Source: Kineosporia sp. R_H_3
Lineage (GTDB): Bacteria > Actinomycetota > Actinomycetes > Actinomycetales > Kineosporiaceae
Assembly: GCF_002198675.1 (NCBI RefSeq)
Contig: NZ_MWLL01000187.1
Coordinates: 4,969 to 50,342 of the forward strand
Length of the DNA stretch: 45,374 nucleotides
Reading direction: 5' to 3'
The notes beneath the pieces are model-generated. The model made no database searches. It saw nothing but the letters and a program-made list of their open reading frames with translations, and was not told the origin of the DNA. The stretch's first letter is position 1. Each line of letters starts with the position of its first letter. A program made the position numbers and the translations under genes. Of the stretch, positions 33,334 to 40,990 are shown piece after piece.

Positions 33334-34577
33334 GCCGCAGCATCCTGTTCGTCGACGACGAGCCCCACCTGCTCGCGGGGCTGCGCCGGATGCTGCGCTT
33401 CAAGCGCGGCGAGTGGGACATGACGTTCGCGTCCGGCGGTGAGGAGGCGCTCGCGGTCATGGCGCAGACGCCCGTCGACGTCGTCGTCTCGGACATGCGG
33501 ATGCCCGGCATGGACGGCGCGCAGCTGCTCGCCGAGGTGCGCCGCCGGTACCCCGCGACGTCCCGGATCATCCTGTCCGGCCACGCCGACCGGGCCTCGA
33601 TCATCAGCGCCATCGGGCCGACGCAGCAGTACCTGTCCAAGCCCTGCGACGTCGAGGTCCTCGTGGCGGCGCTCGAGCGGGTGCTCGGCGTCCGCGACCT
33701 CGTGACCGACGACCGGCTCCGCCGCGTCCTGGGCGACGTCGAGTCGCTGCCGAAGCCGCCGGCCGTCTACGAGCGGATGCTCGCGATGGCGTCGGACCCC
33801 GACTGCAGCCTCGACGACGTCGTCGCGGTCATCGAGGACGACGTGGCGACGAGCGCCGAGGTGCTGCGGCTGGTCAACTCCTCGTTCTTCGGGCTGCCCG
33901 CGCGGGTCGAGTCGGTCGCCCGGGCAGTGAGCCTGCTCGGGCTCGAGACGATCCAGGCCCTCGCCGTCGCGGGGGCGGTCTTCGGCTCCGGCGGGGGACC
34001 GGCGCGCGGCCTCGACCTGCACGCGCTGAGCCGCCGGGCGCTCCACGTCGCCCAGCTCTCCAAGGCCTTCGCGGTGAGCGACGGCTGGTCCCGGGACGCC
34101 GTCCACGACGCGTTCTTCGCCGGGCTCCTCCACGAGGTCGGCATCACGGTGCTCGCCGGGGCGCACCCCGACCAGTGGCAGGCCGTGTGCGAGCGCGGGC
34201 CGCTCGACCCGTGGGACGCGCACGACGTCCAGGCCGCGGCCTTCGGCTGCTCGGCGACCGAGGCGTCCGCGTACATCCTCGGGCTCTGGGGCTTCGGGGA
34301 CAGCGTCGTCGCCGCGATCGCCGACCAGCCGGCCCGCCCCGGCGACCTGACGGCGACCCCGGCCGCGCACGTCCTCACGGTCGCCCGGCTCCGCGCGCAC
34401 GACCCCTCTGCCCCGGTCGTGGCCGACCCGGTGGGCTTCCTCACCGACGAGCGGCTGCGGGCCTGGGACGTCGCGGTCGCCGCCCAGCCCGCCCTCCAGG
34501 CCCCCGGCACCCCGGCCCGGGTCCCCGGCCAGGCCGGTGCACCGGCCGGCGAGACCGCGGCCCACGCGCACGGGTAG
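33330..34577 (+). CDS. REC-HDOD response regulator
   Basis: 415 residues from GTG 33330. A receiver domain with phospho-acceptor Asp55 (VVVSDMRMPGMDG) and Lys in YLSKPCD is followed by an HDOD domain (about 130-330): LPKPPAVYERML, a central LRLVNSSFFGLPARVESVAR, and LLHEVGITVLA. HDOD proteins do not cleave nucleotides; they act in signalling and protein contacts. Translationally coupled to the upstream kinase. The C-terminal 30 residues are Pro/Ala-rich. A strong terminator follows. Confidence 0.92.
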   Translation: MSRSILFVDDEPHLLAGLRRMLRFKRGEWDMTFASGGEEALAVMAQTPVDVVVSDMRMPGMDGAQLLAEVRRRYPATSRIILSGHADRASIISAIGPTQQYLSKPCDVEVLVAALERVLGVRDLVTDDRLRRVLGDVESLPKPPAVYERMLAMASDPDCSLDDVVAVIEDDVATSAEVLRLVNSSFFGLPARVESVARAVSLLGLETIQALAVAGAVFGSGGGPARGLDLHALSRRALHVAQLSKAFAVSDGWSRDAVHDAFFAGLLHEVGITVLAGAHPDQWQAVCERGPLDPWDAHDVQAAAFGCSATEASAYILGLWGFGDSVVAAIADQPARPGDLTATPAAHVLTVARLRAHDPSAPVVADPVGFLTDERLRAWDVAVAAQPALQAPGTPARVPGQAGAPAGETAAHAHG

Positions 34578-34593
34578 CCGCGCCGCCGTTTCC

Positions 34594-34625
34594 GGCGCCC
34601 GTCGACCGTCCGGTCGGCGGGCGCC
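34594..34625 (+). terminator. Strong hairpin after the kinase-HDOD operon
   Basis: GGCGCCCG/CGGGCGCC (8 bp), a T-G wobble and CGACC/GGTCG (5 bp) close on loop GTCC, 14 pairs. It starts 17 bases after the stop and separates the signalling operon from the exosortase locus. Confidence 0.7.
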
Positions 34626-34740
34626 GTCGCGTTCCGCCGTCCGGGTGGAGTCCGTCGCTAAGGGTTCATCCGCGGCGTGCCGATCACCTGGTCAGCCGCA
34701 ACCCGTACGGGGTGCGGGTGACGACCCCGGAAGGACTGCC

Positions 34741-35280
34741 ATGCCCACCGCTGGAACCCACCGCAGGTGGCGACGCGCGACCCAGGCCCTGGTCCTCGTC
34801 GCGATCGCCCTCGGCACGCTGCTGCCCGCCGCCCCGGCCATGGCCGCCGCGATGAAGGTCCGCGACGTGACGATCGACTGCGCCGGTGACACCGTCGCCG
34901 GCCACGTGACGATGACGTCCGCCGCGACCGGCACCATGACGGCCGAGCTGTACGTGTCGAACACCTCGCGGACGCCGTCGAAGATGACGAAGATCGGCAG
35001 CCAGGTCGTCAAGACCGGCCCGTGGATGAACGAGGTCGCGTACGGCTTCGACCTGACGAAGCTCGGCACCGGCAAGCACTACACCTGGTACCGGGTCAAG
35101 GCGACGATCGGCACCTCCAGCCGGTTCTCGGCCGCCGTCGGCGACCCGACGTGCGCACCGCCCGCCGAGGTGCCCGAGGCCGGCGTCGCCGGTCTGGTCC
35201 TGCTCGTCATGGGTGCCGCCGCCGGCGGCGTCCTGTGGTTCCGCTCGCGGGCGTCGCGCTCGCAGATGTCGGCCGCCTGA
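34741..35280 (+). CDS. Small secreted protein with PEP-CTERM-like exosortase sorting signal
   Basis: 179 residues, ATG preceded by GGAAGGA at 6-base spacing. A signal peptide (1-37, basic start, hydrophobic core, ending PAMAAA) is followed by a 100-residue domain rich in Thr and Ser with Cys47 and Cys138 that could pair. The C-terminus has the three parts of an exosortase substrate: VPEAG (144-148), a hydrophobic helix (149-167) and a basic end RSRASR. The very next gene, 4 bases on, encodes an exosortase. I infer that this is its dedicated target, cut near VPEAG and released from or attached at the surface. The mature domain matches no family I recognise. Confidence 0.85.
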   Translation: MPTAGTHRRWRRATQALVLVAIALGTLLPAAPAMAAAMKVRDVTIDCAGDTVAGHVTMTSAATGTMTAELYVSNTSRTPSKMTKIGSQVVKTGPWMNEVAYGFDLTKLGTGKHYTWYRVKATIGTSSRFSAAVGDPTCAPPAEVPEAGVAGLVLLVMGAAAGGVLWFRSRASRSQMSAA

Positions 35281-35284
35281 GCCG

Positions 35285-36934
35285 ATGACGCTCACCGCCC
35301 CGACGGCGACGCCCGGAGCACCCGCGGCGGTACCGGCCCACCGGTCGGTCCCGCCGCGGGTGCGGGCGGCGCTCGCCGTGCTCGCCGCCGCCGTCGCGTT
35401 CGCACCGAGCCTGTCCGGCCTCGTCGCGGACCTGCGCTACGGCGCACCGACGGGTGACCTGCTCGCCGTCCCGCTCGTGGCCGCCGTCATGCTCGACGCG
35501 ACGGTGCGCTCGGGGCGTCGCGTGTGGTCCGGCAGGCTCGGGCACGGCGACCTCGTCGCGGCGGGCGGCCTCGTGGCCGCTGCGTTCGTCCTGCTCCTCA
35601 TCCCCGCCGGCAGCGCGTCGAACGGCCGCTGGCTGACCCGGCTCGACCTGCTCGCGCACCCCCTCGCCCTCGCCGCCTTCGCGGTGCTCCTGCTCGGCAT
35701 GCGGGCGCTCGCGGTCGCCGTCGTGCCGCTCGCCTACGGGCTGCTCGTGTGGCCCTGGCCGGTGACCTGGCTCAACGTGCACGCCGTCGGCCCGCTCGCC
35801 CGGGCCACGTACGAGGCGTCCGGCCACGCCGCCCAGTGGCTCGGCGCGGCCCGGATGGTCGACGTCGGTGCCGAGAACACCCTGCGCATCGGCACGGGGG
35901 AGCGGGCCTTCGAGGTCGTCGTCGCCCCTGCCTGCTCCGGCATCACCGGCATCGCCGCGTACCTCGTCGTCGCAGGCGCGGTGCTCGCGCTCTCGCACGG
36001 CCGGCTGCGGGCCCGGCTGGTCTGGCTCGGCTGCGGCGTCGCGGCGGTCTGGGTCGCCAACGTCGTCCGGGTCACCGGGCTCGCCGTCGCCGGCGACCGG
36101 TGGGGCGCACCCGTCGCCCTCGACCTGCTGCACCCGGTGGCCGGCCTCGCCCTCGACGCGGTCGTCGTCGTCGCGCTCGTCGCCTCGATGCAGCGCTTCG
36201 GACTGCGCTGGACGCCGTTCGCCACCGAGGCACCGCCCTCGCCCCAGACCCCCGCGGCCGACCTCGCGCCGCCCTCGGCCCGCTCGCTCGCCGTCCGCGG
36301 CGGCCTCGTCGCCGCGCTCGCGGCGACGTTCCTCGTCACCACACTGCACGTCGCCGGCCCCGCGGACACCGGGCTCGCCGCGGCACCGCGCAAGACCCTC
36401 GTGCTCGCCGACCTCGCGGCGGTCGGCGGCGACGCCGAGTTCCTCGGCCGCGAGGAGTGGTCGAAGGTCTACTTCGGCAGCAGCTCGGTGTGGAACCGGT
36501 ACCGGGTCAGCACGGCGTCCGGCGGGAGCGTCTGGGTCGACGGGCTCGTCGTCACGGACGGCGACGCGCTGCGGGCCCACGACGTGCTGTCCTGCTACAA
36601 CTTCCACGGCGCCGAGGTCGCGGCCCAGGAGACGGTCCGGCTCGACGGCCGGGTCACTGCGACCCGCCTCGTCGTCCGGCAGGCCGACGGCGAGCAGTGG
36701 CAGACCCTCTGGTGGGAGTGGCCGGTCCTCACCGACGCCGGGCTGCGCCACGAGCGGGTGACCCTCTTCGTCGGCGGGCTGCCGCCCGCCGCCACGCCCG
36801 CGGGAGCACCGGCCGGCGCCGGTGCGCGCGGCGGCGCCCCGGTGCTCGTCGACCCGGCCGTGACCCGGACGCTCGTCGAGACCGCGGAGCGGGTCGTCGA
36901 GCAGGCCCTCGGCCGCACGGCGGTGGCCCGGTGA
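35285..36934 (+). CDS. Exosortase/archaeosortase fused to EpsI-like domain
   Basis: 549 residues from ATG 35285, 4 bases after the upstream stop. Residues about 20-310 form a polytopic membrane domain with the exosortase catalytic set: Cys217 in APACSGITG, Arg262 in NVVRVTG and His283 in LLHPVAG. After another helix (about 340) an outside domain follows, with VWNRYRVS and AHDVLSCYNFHGAEV, resembling the EpsI (DUF3485) domain often fused to or found beside exosortases. The enzyme is a transpeptidase-like cysteine protease that handles PEP-CTERM proteins at the membrane. The stop overlaps the glycosyltransferase start by 4 bases (GTGA), as expected for systems tied to exopolysaccharide. Which exosortase subtype it is cannot be told here. 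Confidence 0.9.
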   Translation: MTLTAPTATPGAPAAVPAHRSVPPRVRAALAVLAAAVAFAPSLSGLVADLRYGAPTGDLLAVPLVAAVMLDATVRSGRRVWSGRLGHGDLVAAGGLVAAAFVLLLIPAGSASNGRWLTRLDLLAHPLALAAFAVLLLGMRALAVAVVPLAYGLLVWPWPVTWLNVHAVGPLARATYEASGHAAQWLGAARMVDVGAENTLRIGTGERAFEVVVAPACSGITGIAAYLVVAGAVLALSHGRLRARLVWLGCGVAAVWVANVVRVTGLAVAGDRWGAPVALDLLHPVAGLALDAVVVVALVASMQRFGLRWTPFATEAPPSPQTPAADLAPPSARSLAVRGGLVAALAATFLVTTLHVAGPADTGLAAAPRKTLVLADLAAVGGDAEFLGREEWSKVYFGSSSVWNRYRVSTASGGSVWVDGLVVTDGDALRAHDVLSCYNFHGAEVAAQETVRLDGRVTATRLVVRQADGEQWQTLWWEWPVLTDAGLRHERVTLFVGGLPPAATPAGAPAGAGARGGAPVLVDPAVTRTLVETAERVVEQALGRTAVAR

Positions 36935-38712
36935 CCGCCCCGGCGACGACGCGCCCGGTCCGCGGTGCCCGGCGGGCGCCCCGCACCGGCGAGCCGCCCC
37001 GCGCCGAAGGGCTGCCGGCGGCGCCGTCGGCCGACGAGCGCTACCTCTACCTCGGCCCGCAGGCCCGGGTCTACCCGCTGGTCCAGGGCGCCATGAGCCT
37101 GGCCGTCGGGGTCGCGGTCGTCGTCTTCTTCGGGTCGCACGCGCAGACCGCCGTCTTCGTCGCACCGGCCGTGCTCACCCTCGTCGCCGGGGCGCTCTCG
37201 ACGTGGTCGACCTCTGCCCGCCGCCGGGTCGAGCTCGACGACCACCGGGAGCTCGTGGCCGCCTGGCGGCCGGCCCGGGTGCCGTCCGTCGACGTCTTCC
37301 TGCCGACGGCGGGGGAGCCGGTGGCGTTGCTGCGCAACACGTACGAGCACGTCGCGCGGCTGAGCTGGCCCGGTGAGCTCGCCGTCCTCGTGCTCGACGA
37401 CAGCGGCCGGCCCGAGGTCGAGCGGCTCGCCGGCGAGTACGGCTTCACGTACCTGTCCCGGCCGGACCGGGGGCGGCTCAAGAAGGCGGGCAACCTCGCC
37501 CACGGGTACGCGCACTCGGCGGGCGACCACATCCTCGTGCTCGACGCCGACTTCTGCCCGGCCCCGGACGCCCTGCGCGAGCTCGTGCCGTACCTCGACG
37601 ACCCGCAGGTCGGCATCGTCCAGAGCCCGCAGTACTTCGACTCCCTCGGCCCCGCGACGTGGCTCGAGCGCGGCGCGGGCGCCGTCCAGGAGCTCTTCTA
37701 CCGCTGGGTCCAGCCGGCCCGGGACGGCGTCGGCGCGGCGATCTGCGTCGGCACGAACGCCGTCTACCGGCGGGCCGCGCTCGAGGCCGCGGGCGGCTTC
37801 GCGCAGATCGGCCACAGCGAGGACGTCCACACGGGGGTCGCCGTGCTGCGCACCGGGTCCGGGCTGCGCTACGTGCCGGTCCTCGTCGCGCGCGGGCTGT
37901 GCCCGGACGGTGTCGCCGGCTTCGTCAGCCAGCAGTACCGCTGGTGCACCGGCTCGATGTCGCTGCTCGCCGACCGCGGCTTCCACAACGCCGGACTGCC
38001 GCTGCGGCAACGGGTCTGCTTCTGGACGGGCTTCCTCTACTACATCACCACCGGCATCAACGTGTTCGCCGGCCTCGCCTCCGCGGTCGTCATGCTCTGG
38101 GTGCTGCCCGAGCACGTCTCCCCGCTGCACTACCTCCCGCTCGTCCTCGCCGTCTGGGTCATGTTCGCCCAGTGGCGCCGGGTGTCCTGGGCGCACTACG
38201 ACCTCAACGTCCTGCGGGTGCGGATGCTCTACAGCGTCGCGCACGCGCTGGCGGTGTGGCACGCCCTCACCGGCCGCACCCAGGAGTGGGTGCCGACCGG
38301 GGCCGCGACCCGCGGCGTCCCGCTGGCACGGTCGATCTGCCGGCTCGCGGCCGGGTGGTTCGTCGTCGCCGAGGTCGGGATCTGGACCGGTGTGGTCCGC
38401 GGCCTCGTCGTCGACGGACCGGGCCGGTTCTGGCTCAGCGCAATCCTCGGGGTCGTCGGGACCGCCGTGCTCGGCCCGGTCGTCGCGCTCGTGTGGCCGG
38501 AGACCGGCTGGCCGGTCCCGGTGCCCGCGGCGCTGCGCCGCCGGGCCGTGGACGCCGTGGCCGCGGTCGGTGCCGCCCGCCGGCGCCGCGTGACCCCGGT
38601 GTCCGACCTCGTCACGTGGCCGGAGGCACTCGCCGTCGCCTGCGTCTTCGGGCTCGTGCTCCTCGTGAGCGGCGGCCTCGTCGACGCCCTGCTGCCGGTG
38701 GTCGGGCCGTGA
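36931..38712 (+). CDS. Cellulose-synthase-like GT2 membrane glycosyltransferase
   Basis: 593 residues. Two N-terminal helices (about 50-95), a cytosolic GT-A domain and about six C-terminal helices. The processive beta-glycan synthase residues are complete: Asp156-Asp157 (VLVLDDSG), KKAGNLAHG, DxD Asp205/Asp207 (LDADF), the catalytic base Asp298 (HSEDVHT) and Q334QYRW. This set is typical of BcsA-type cellulose or related beta-glucan synthases. Unlike BcsA there is no PilZ domain, so no direct c-di-GMP control is visible. It overlaps the exosortase and acyltransferase genes by 4 bases each. The sugar polymer is unknown; beta-1,4-glucan is suggested by the GH6 gene nearby. Confidence 0.92.
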   Translation: MTAPATTRPVRGARRAPRTGEPPRAEGLPAAPSADERYLYLGPQARVYPLVQGAMSLAVGVAVVVFFGSHAQTAVFVAPAVLTLVAGALSTWSTSARRRVELDDHRELVAAWRPARVPSVDVFLPTAGEPVALLRNTYEHVARLSWPGELAVLVLDDSGRPEVERLAGEYGFTYLSRPDRGRLKKAGNLAHGYAHSAGDHILVLDADFCPAPDALRELVPYLDDPQVGIVQSPQYFDSLGPATWLERGAGAVQELFYRWVQPARDGVGAAICVGTNAVYRRAALEAAGGFAQIGHSEDVHTGVAVLRTGSGLRYVPVLVARGLCPDGVAGFVSQQYRWCTGSMSLLADRGFHNAGLPLRQRVCFWTGFLYYITTGINVFAGLASAVVMLWVLPEHVSPLHYLPLVLAVWVMFAQWRRVSWAHYDLNVLRVRMLYSVAHALAVWHALTGRTQEWVPTGAATRGVPLARSICRLAAGWFVVAEVGIWTGVVRGLVVDGPGRFWLSAILGVVGTAVLGPVVALVWPETGWPVPVPAALRRRAVDAVAAVGAARRRRVTPVSDLVTWPEALAVACVFGLVLLVSGGLVDALLPVVGP

Positions 38713-40982
38713 CCGCACCGGTCCGGACGACGCCCGCACGTCCGTTCGGGACCGAGCCCGACGTCCCGGAGTGGCTGCTCGTCCCGGCACCGCGGCGTCC
38801 GGCCCCGCCGGCACCGCGTCGGCCCCCGGTGCCGCAGCCGCGGCAGACCCCCGAGGCGCCCGGGACCCCCGACCAGCACCGCGCACCCGCGGTGCTGCCG
38901 ACCCTCGACGACTACGTGCCGCCGCCGCTCCCCGCCGCGCCCGCAGCGCCGCGCCCCGAGCCCCGGGTCGCCTTCCGGCCCGACGTCGAAGGTCTGCGCG
39001 GTCTCGCCGTGCTCCTCGTCGTCCTCTACCACGCGGGGCTGCCCGGGCTGACGGGCGGTTTCGTCGGCGTCGACGTCTTCTTCGTCGTGTCCGGCTACGT
39101 CATCACCTCGCTGCTCGTCGCCGAGGTGCGCGACCACGCGGGCGTCGGGCTGGCCGGCTTCTACGCGCGGCGCTGCCGGCGCATCCTGCCCGCCGCCGGG
39201 CTCGTGCTCGTCGCGACGTGCGCCCTCGGAGCGGTGCTGCTGCCCCCGCTGGCCCGCGTCGACCTGGCCCGCGACGTCCTCGCGAGCGCGCTCTACGGCG
39301 GCAACTGGCACTTCGTCGCCGAGCAGACCGACTACCTGCGCGCGGGCGGCGACCCGAGCCCGGTCCTGCACTACTGGTCCCTCGGGGTCGAGGAGCAGTT
39401 CTACCTCGTGTGGCCGTTCGTCTTCGTCGGGGCGCTCGCCCTGGCCCGCCGGCTGCGGATCGCCCGGACGACGGCGCTCGCTGGTGCGCTCACCCTGCTC
39501 ACCGCCGGGTCCTTCGCGCTGAGCCTGCACTGGACGCAGACCTCGGCGCCGCTGGCGTACCTGTCGAGCCCCAGCCGGGCGTGGCAGTTCGCCGCCGGCG
39601 CGTGGCTCGCGCTCCTGCTGCCGGTCGTGGCCCGGCTGCGCTCGCGCCCGGCCCTGCTCGCACGCTCGGCCGCCGGTCTCGTCGGCCTGGTGACGCTGGG
39701 CTGGGCGGCCGCCCGGACCGTCGACGCCGGCTACCCCGGGACCCACGCGCTCGTCCCGACGCTCGCGACCGCGGCGCTGCTCGCCGCCGGCAGCGACGTC
39801 CCCCGGACCCGCGGACCGCTCACCAGCCGGCTGCTCTCCACGGCCGTCATGCGCCGTCTCGGCACGTGGTCGTTCACGTGGTACCTGTGGCACTGGCCGC
39901 TCATCGTGCTCGTCGCCGCCCGCTGGGGGGACCTCACGTGGCCCGTGCGGCTCGCCGTCGCCGTCGGCGCGCTCGGGCCCGCGGCGCTGACGAGCCGCTG
40001 GGTCGAGCGGCCGCTGCGGCGCAGTGCCGTCGTCTCGGCGCGGCCGCGCAACGGTCTGGCGCTCGGGGTCGCCGCGACGGTGGTCCCGCTGACAGTCGCC
40101 CTGCTTCTCGGTTCGGTCGTCCTGGACAGCGCGGACACCGATGGATCGGACCGGCTCGCAGCCGGGCGCGTTGACCGTTCCGTCGTACACTTCGACGACA
40201 GTCTGAGCTCAGGGCCGGTGCGACCTCGCCCGTTCGAGGCCGCGACCGACCTTCCGCCGATCGGACCCGGTTGCCACGCCGAGCTGGCCGACTCGCGCAG
40301 TCCCGGCTGCATCTCCGGGGCGACCGGCCCGAAAGGTCCTGTCGTTCTCTTCGGCGACTCGCACGCCTCGCAATGGATGACCGCCGTGACCGATCTGGCG
40401 AGGACGATGGGCACGTCGGTGCTGCTCCTCACCCACTCCGGATGCCCTGCGGCCCGGATCAGCGTCGCACAGGCTCAGGCGCTCACGCAGGCGTGCGACG
40501 CCTGGCGCGAGGACGCCCTGCGCAGGATCGAGGACGGCCCCACGCCGGCTCTCGTGGTGGTCTCCGGCTTCAACGGCTACCTGCGCCACCCGGCGGAACG
40601 GGAAGCCTCCTGGCGTCCGACGCTGAGCCGGCTCGTCGACGTGGGTGCGCCGCTCGTCTACGTCGCCGACTCCCCGCACCCCGACCGTGACGTACCCCGC
40701 TGCATGTCCGGTGCCGAGGACGACTGGACCCGATGCGCCTTCCCACGGTCGACCGCTCTGCGCACCGACCTCACCGCGGACGAGATCGCGGCGGGCGCGT
40801 GGCCGCGGACGTACCTCGTCGACCTCACCGACCTGCTCTGTCCGCCGTCGGGGCGGCGGGCGACCTGTCCGGCGGCCCGCGGGGGCGTCCTGCTGTACCG
40901 CGACGGGTCGCACCTGACCGACACGGCCGTGGGCGTCCTCTCACCGCAGTTCGTCGCGGCCGTCCACGCCCAGGTCGACTGA
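38709..40982 (+). CDS. Acyltransferase-3 / SGNH-domain O-acyltransferase (OafA-like)
   Basis: 757 residues. A proline-rich cytosolic lead of about 90 residues is followed by the acyltransferase-3 membrane domain: FRPDVEGLRGLAVLLVVLYH (catalytic His), GVDVFFVVSGYVIT, RRCRRILPA, HYWSLGVEEQFYLVWP and WSFTWYLWHWPL. The C-terminal part (about 470-757) is an SGNH hydrolase-type domain with GDSHASQW (Ser551) and DGSH (Asp732, His735). Such fusions move an acetyl group across the membrane and place it on extracellular glycans. Coupled to the cellulose-synthase-like gene, so that polymer is the likely acceptor. Codons from about 40130 to 40750 carry more A and T at third positions than the rest of the gene. 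Confidence 0.93.
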   Translation: MTAPVRTTPARPFGTEPDVPEWLLVPAPRRPAPPAPRRPPVPQPRQTPEAPGTPDQHRAPAVLPTLDDYVPPPLPAAPAAPRPEPRVAFRPDVEGLRGLAVLLVVLYHAGLPGLTGGFVGVDVFFVVSGYVITSLLVAEVRDHAGVGLAGFYARRCRRILPAAGLVLVATCALGAVLLPPLARVDLARDVLASALYGGNWHFVAEQTDYLRAGGDPSPVLHYWSLGVEEQFYLVWPFVFVGALALARRLRIARTTALAGALTLLTAGSFALSLHWTQTSAPLAYLSSPSRAWQFAAGAWLALLLPVVARLRSRPALLARSAAGLVGLVTLGWAAARTVDAGYPGTHALVPTLATAALLAAGSDVPRTRGPLTSRLLSTAVMRRLGTWSFTWYLWHWPLIVLVAARWGDLTWPVRLAVAVGALGPAALTSRWVERPLRRSAVVSARPRNGLALGVAATVVPLTVALLLGSVVLDSADTDGSDRLAAGRVDRSVVHFDDSLSSGPVRPRPFEAATDLPPIGPGCHAELADSRSPGCISGATGPKGPVVLFGDSHASQWMTAVTDLARTMGTSVLLLTHSGCPAARISVAQAQALTQACDAWREDALRRIEDGPTPALVVVSGFNGYLRHPAEREASWRPTLSRLVDVGAPLVYVADSPHPDRDVPRCMSGAEDDWTRCAFPRSTALRTDLTADEIAAGAWPRTYLVDLTDLLCPPSGRRATCPAARGGVLLYRDGSHLTDTAVGVLSPQFVAAVHAQVD

Positions 40983-40990
40983 GGTGGCAG

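Noticed and set aside
36931-38712. BcsA proper, with c-di-GMP control
   Set aside because: The catalytic motifs match, but there is no PilZ domain and no bcsB, bcsC or bcsZ gene nearby, so the gene symbol was not used.
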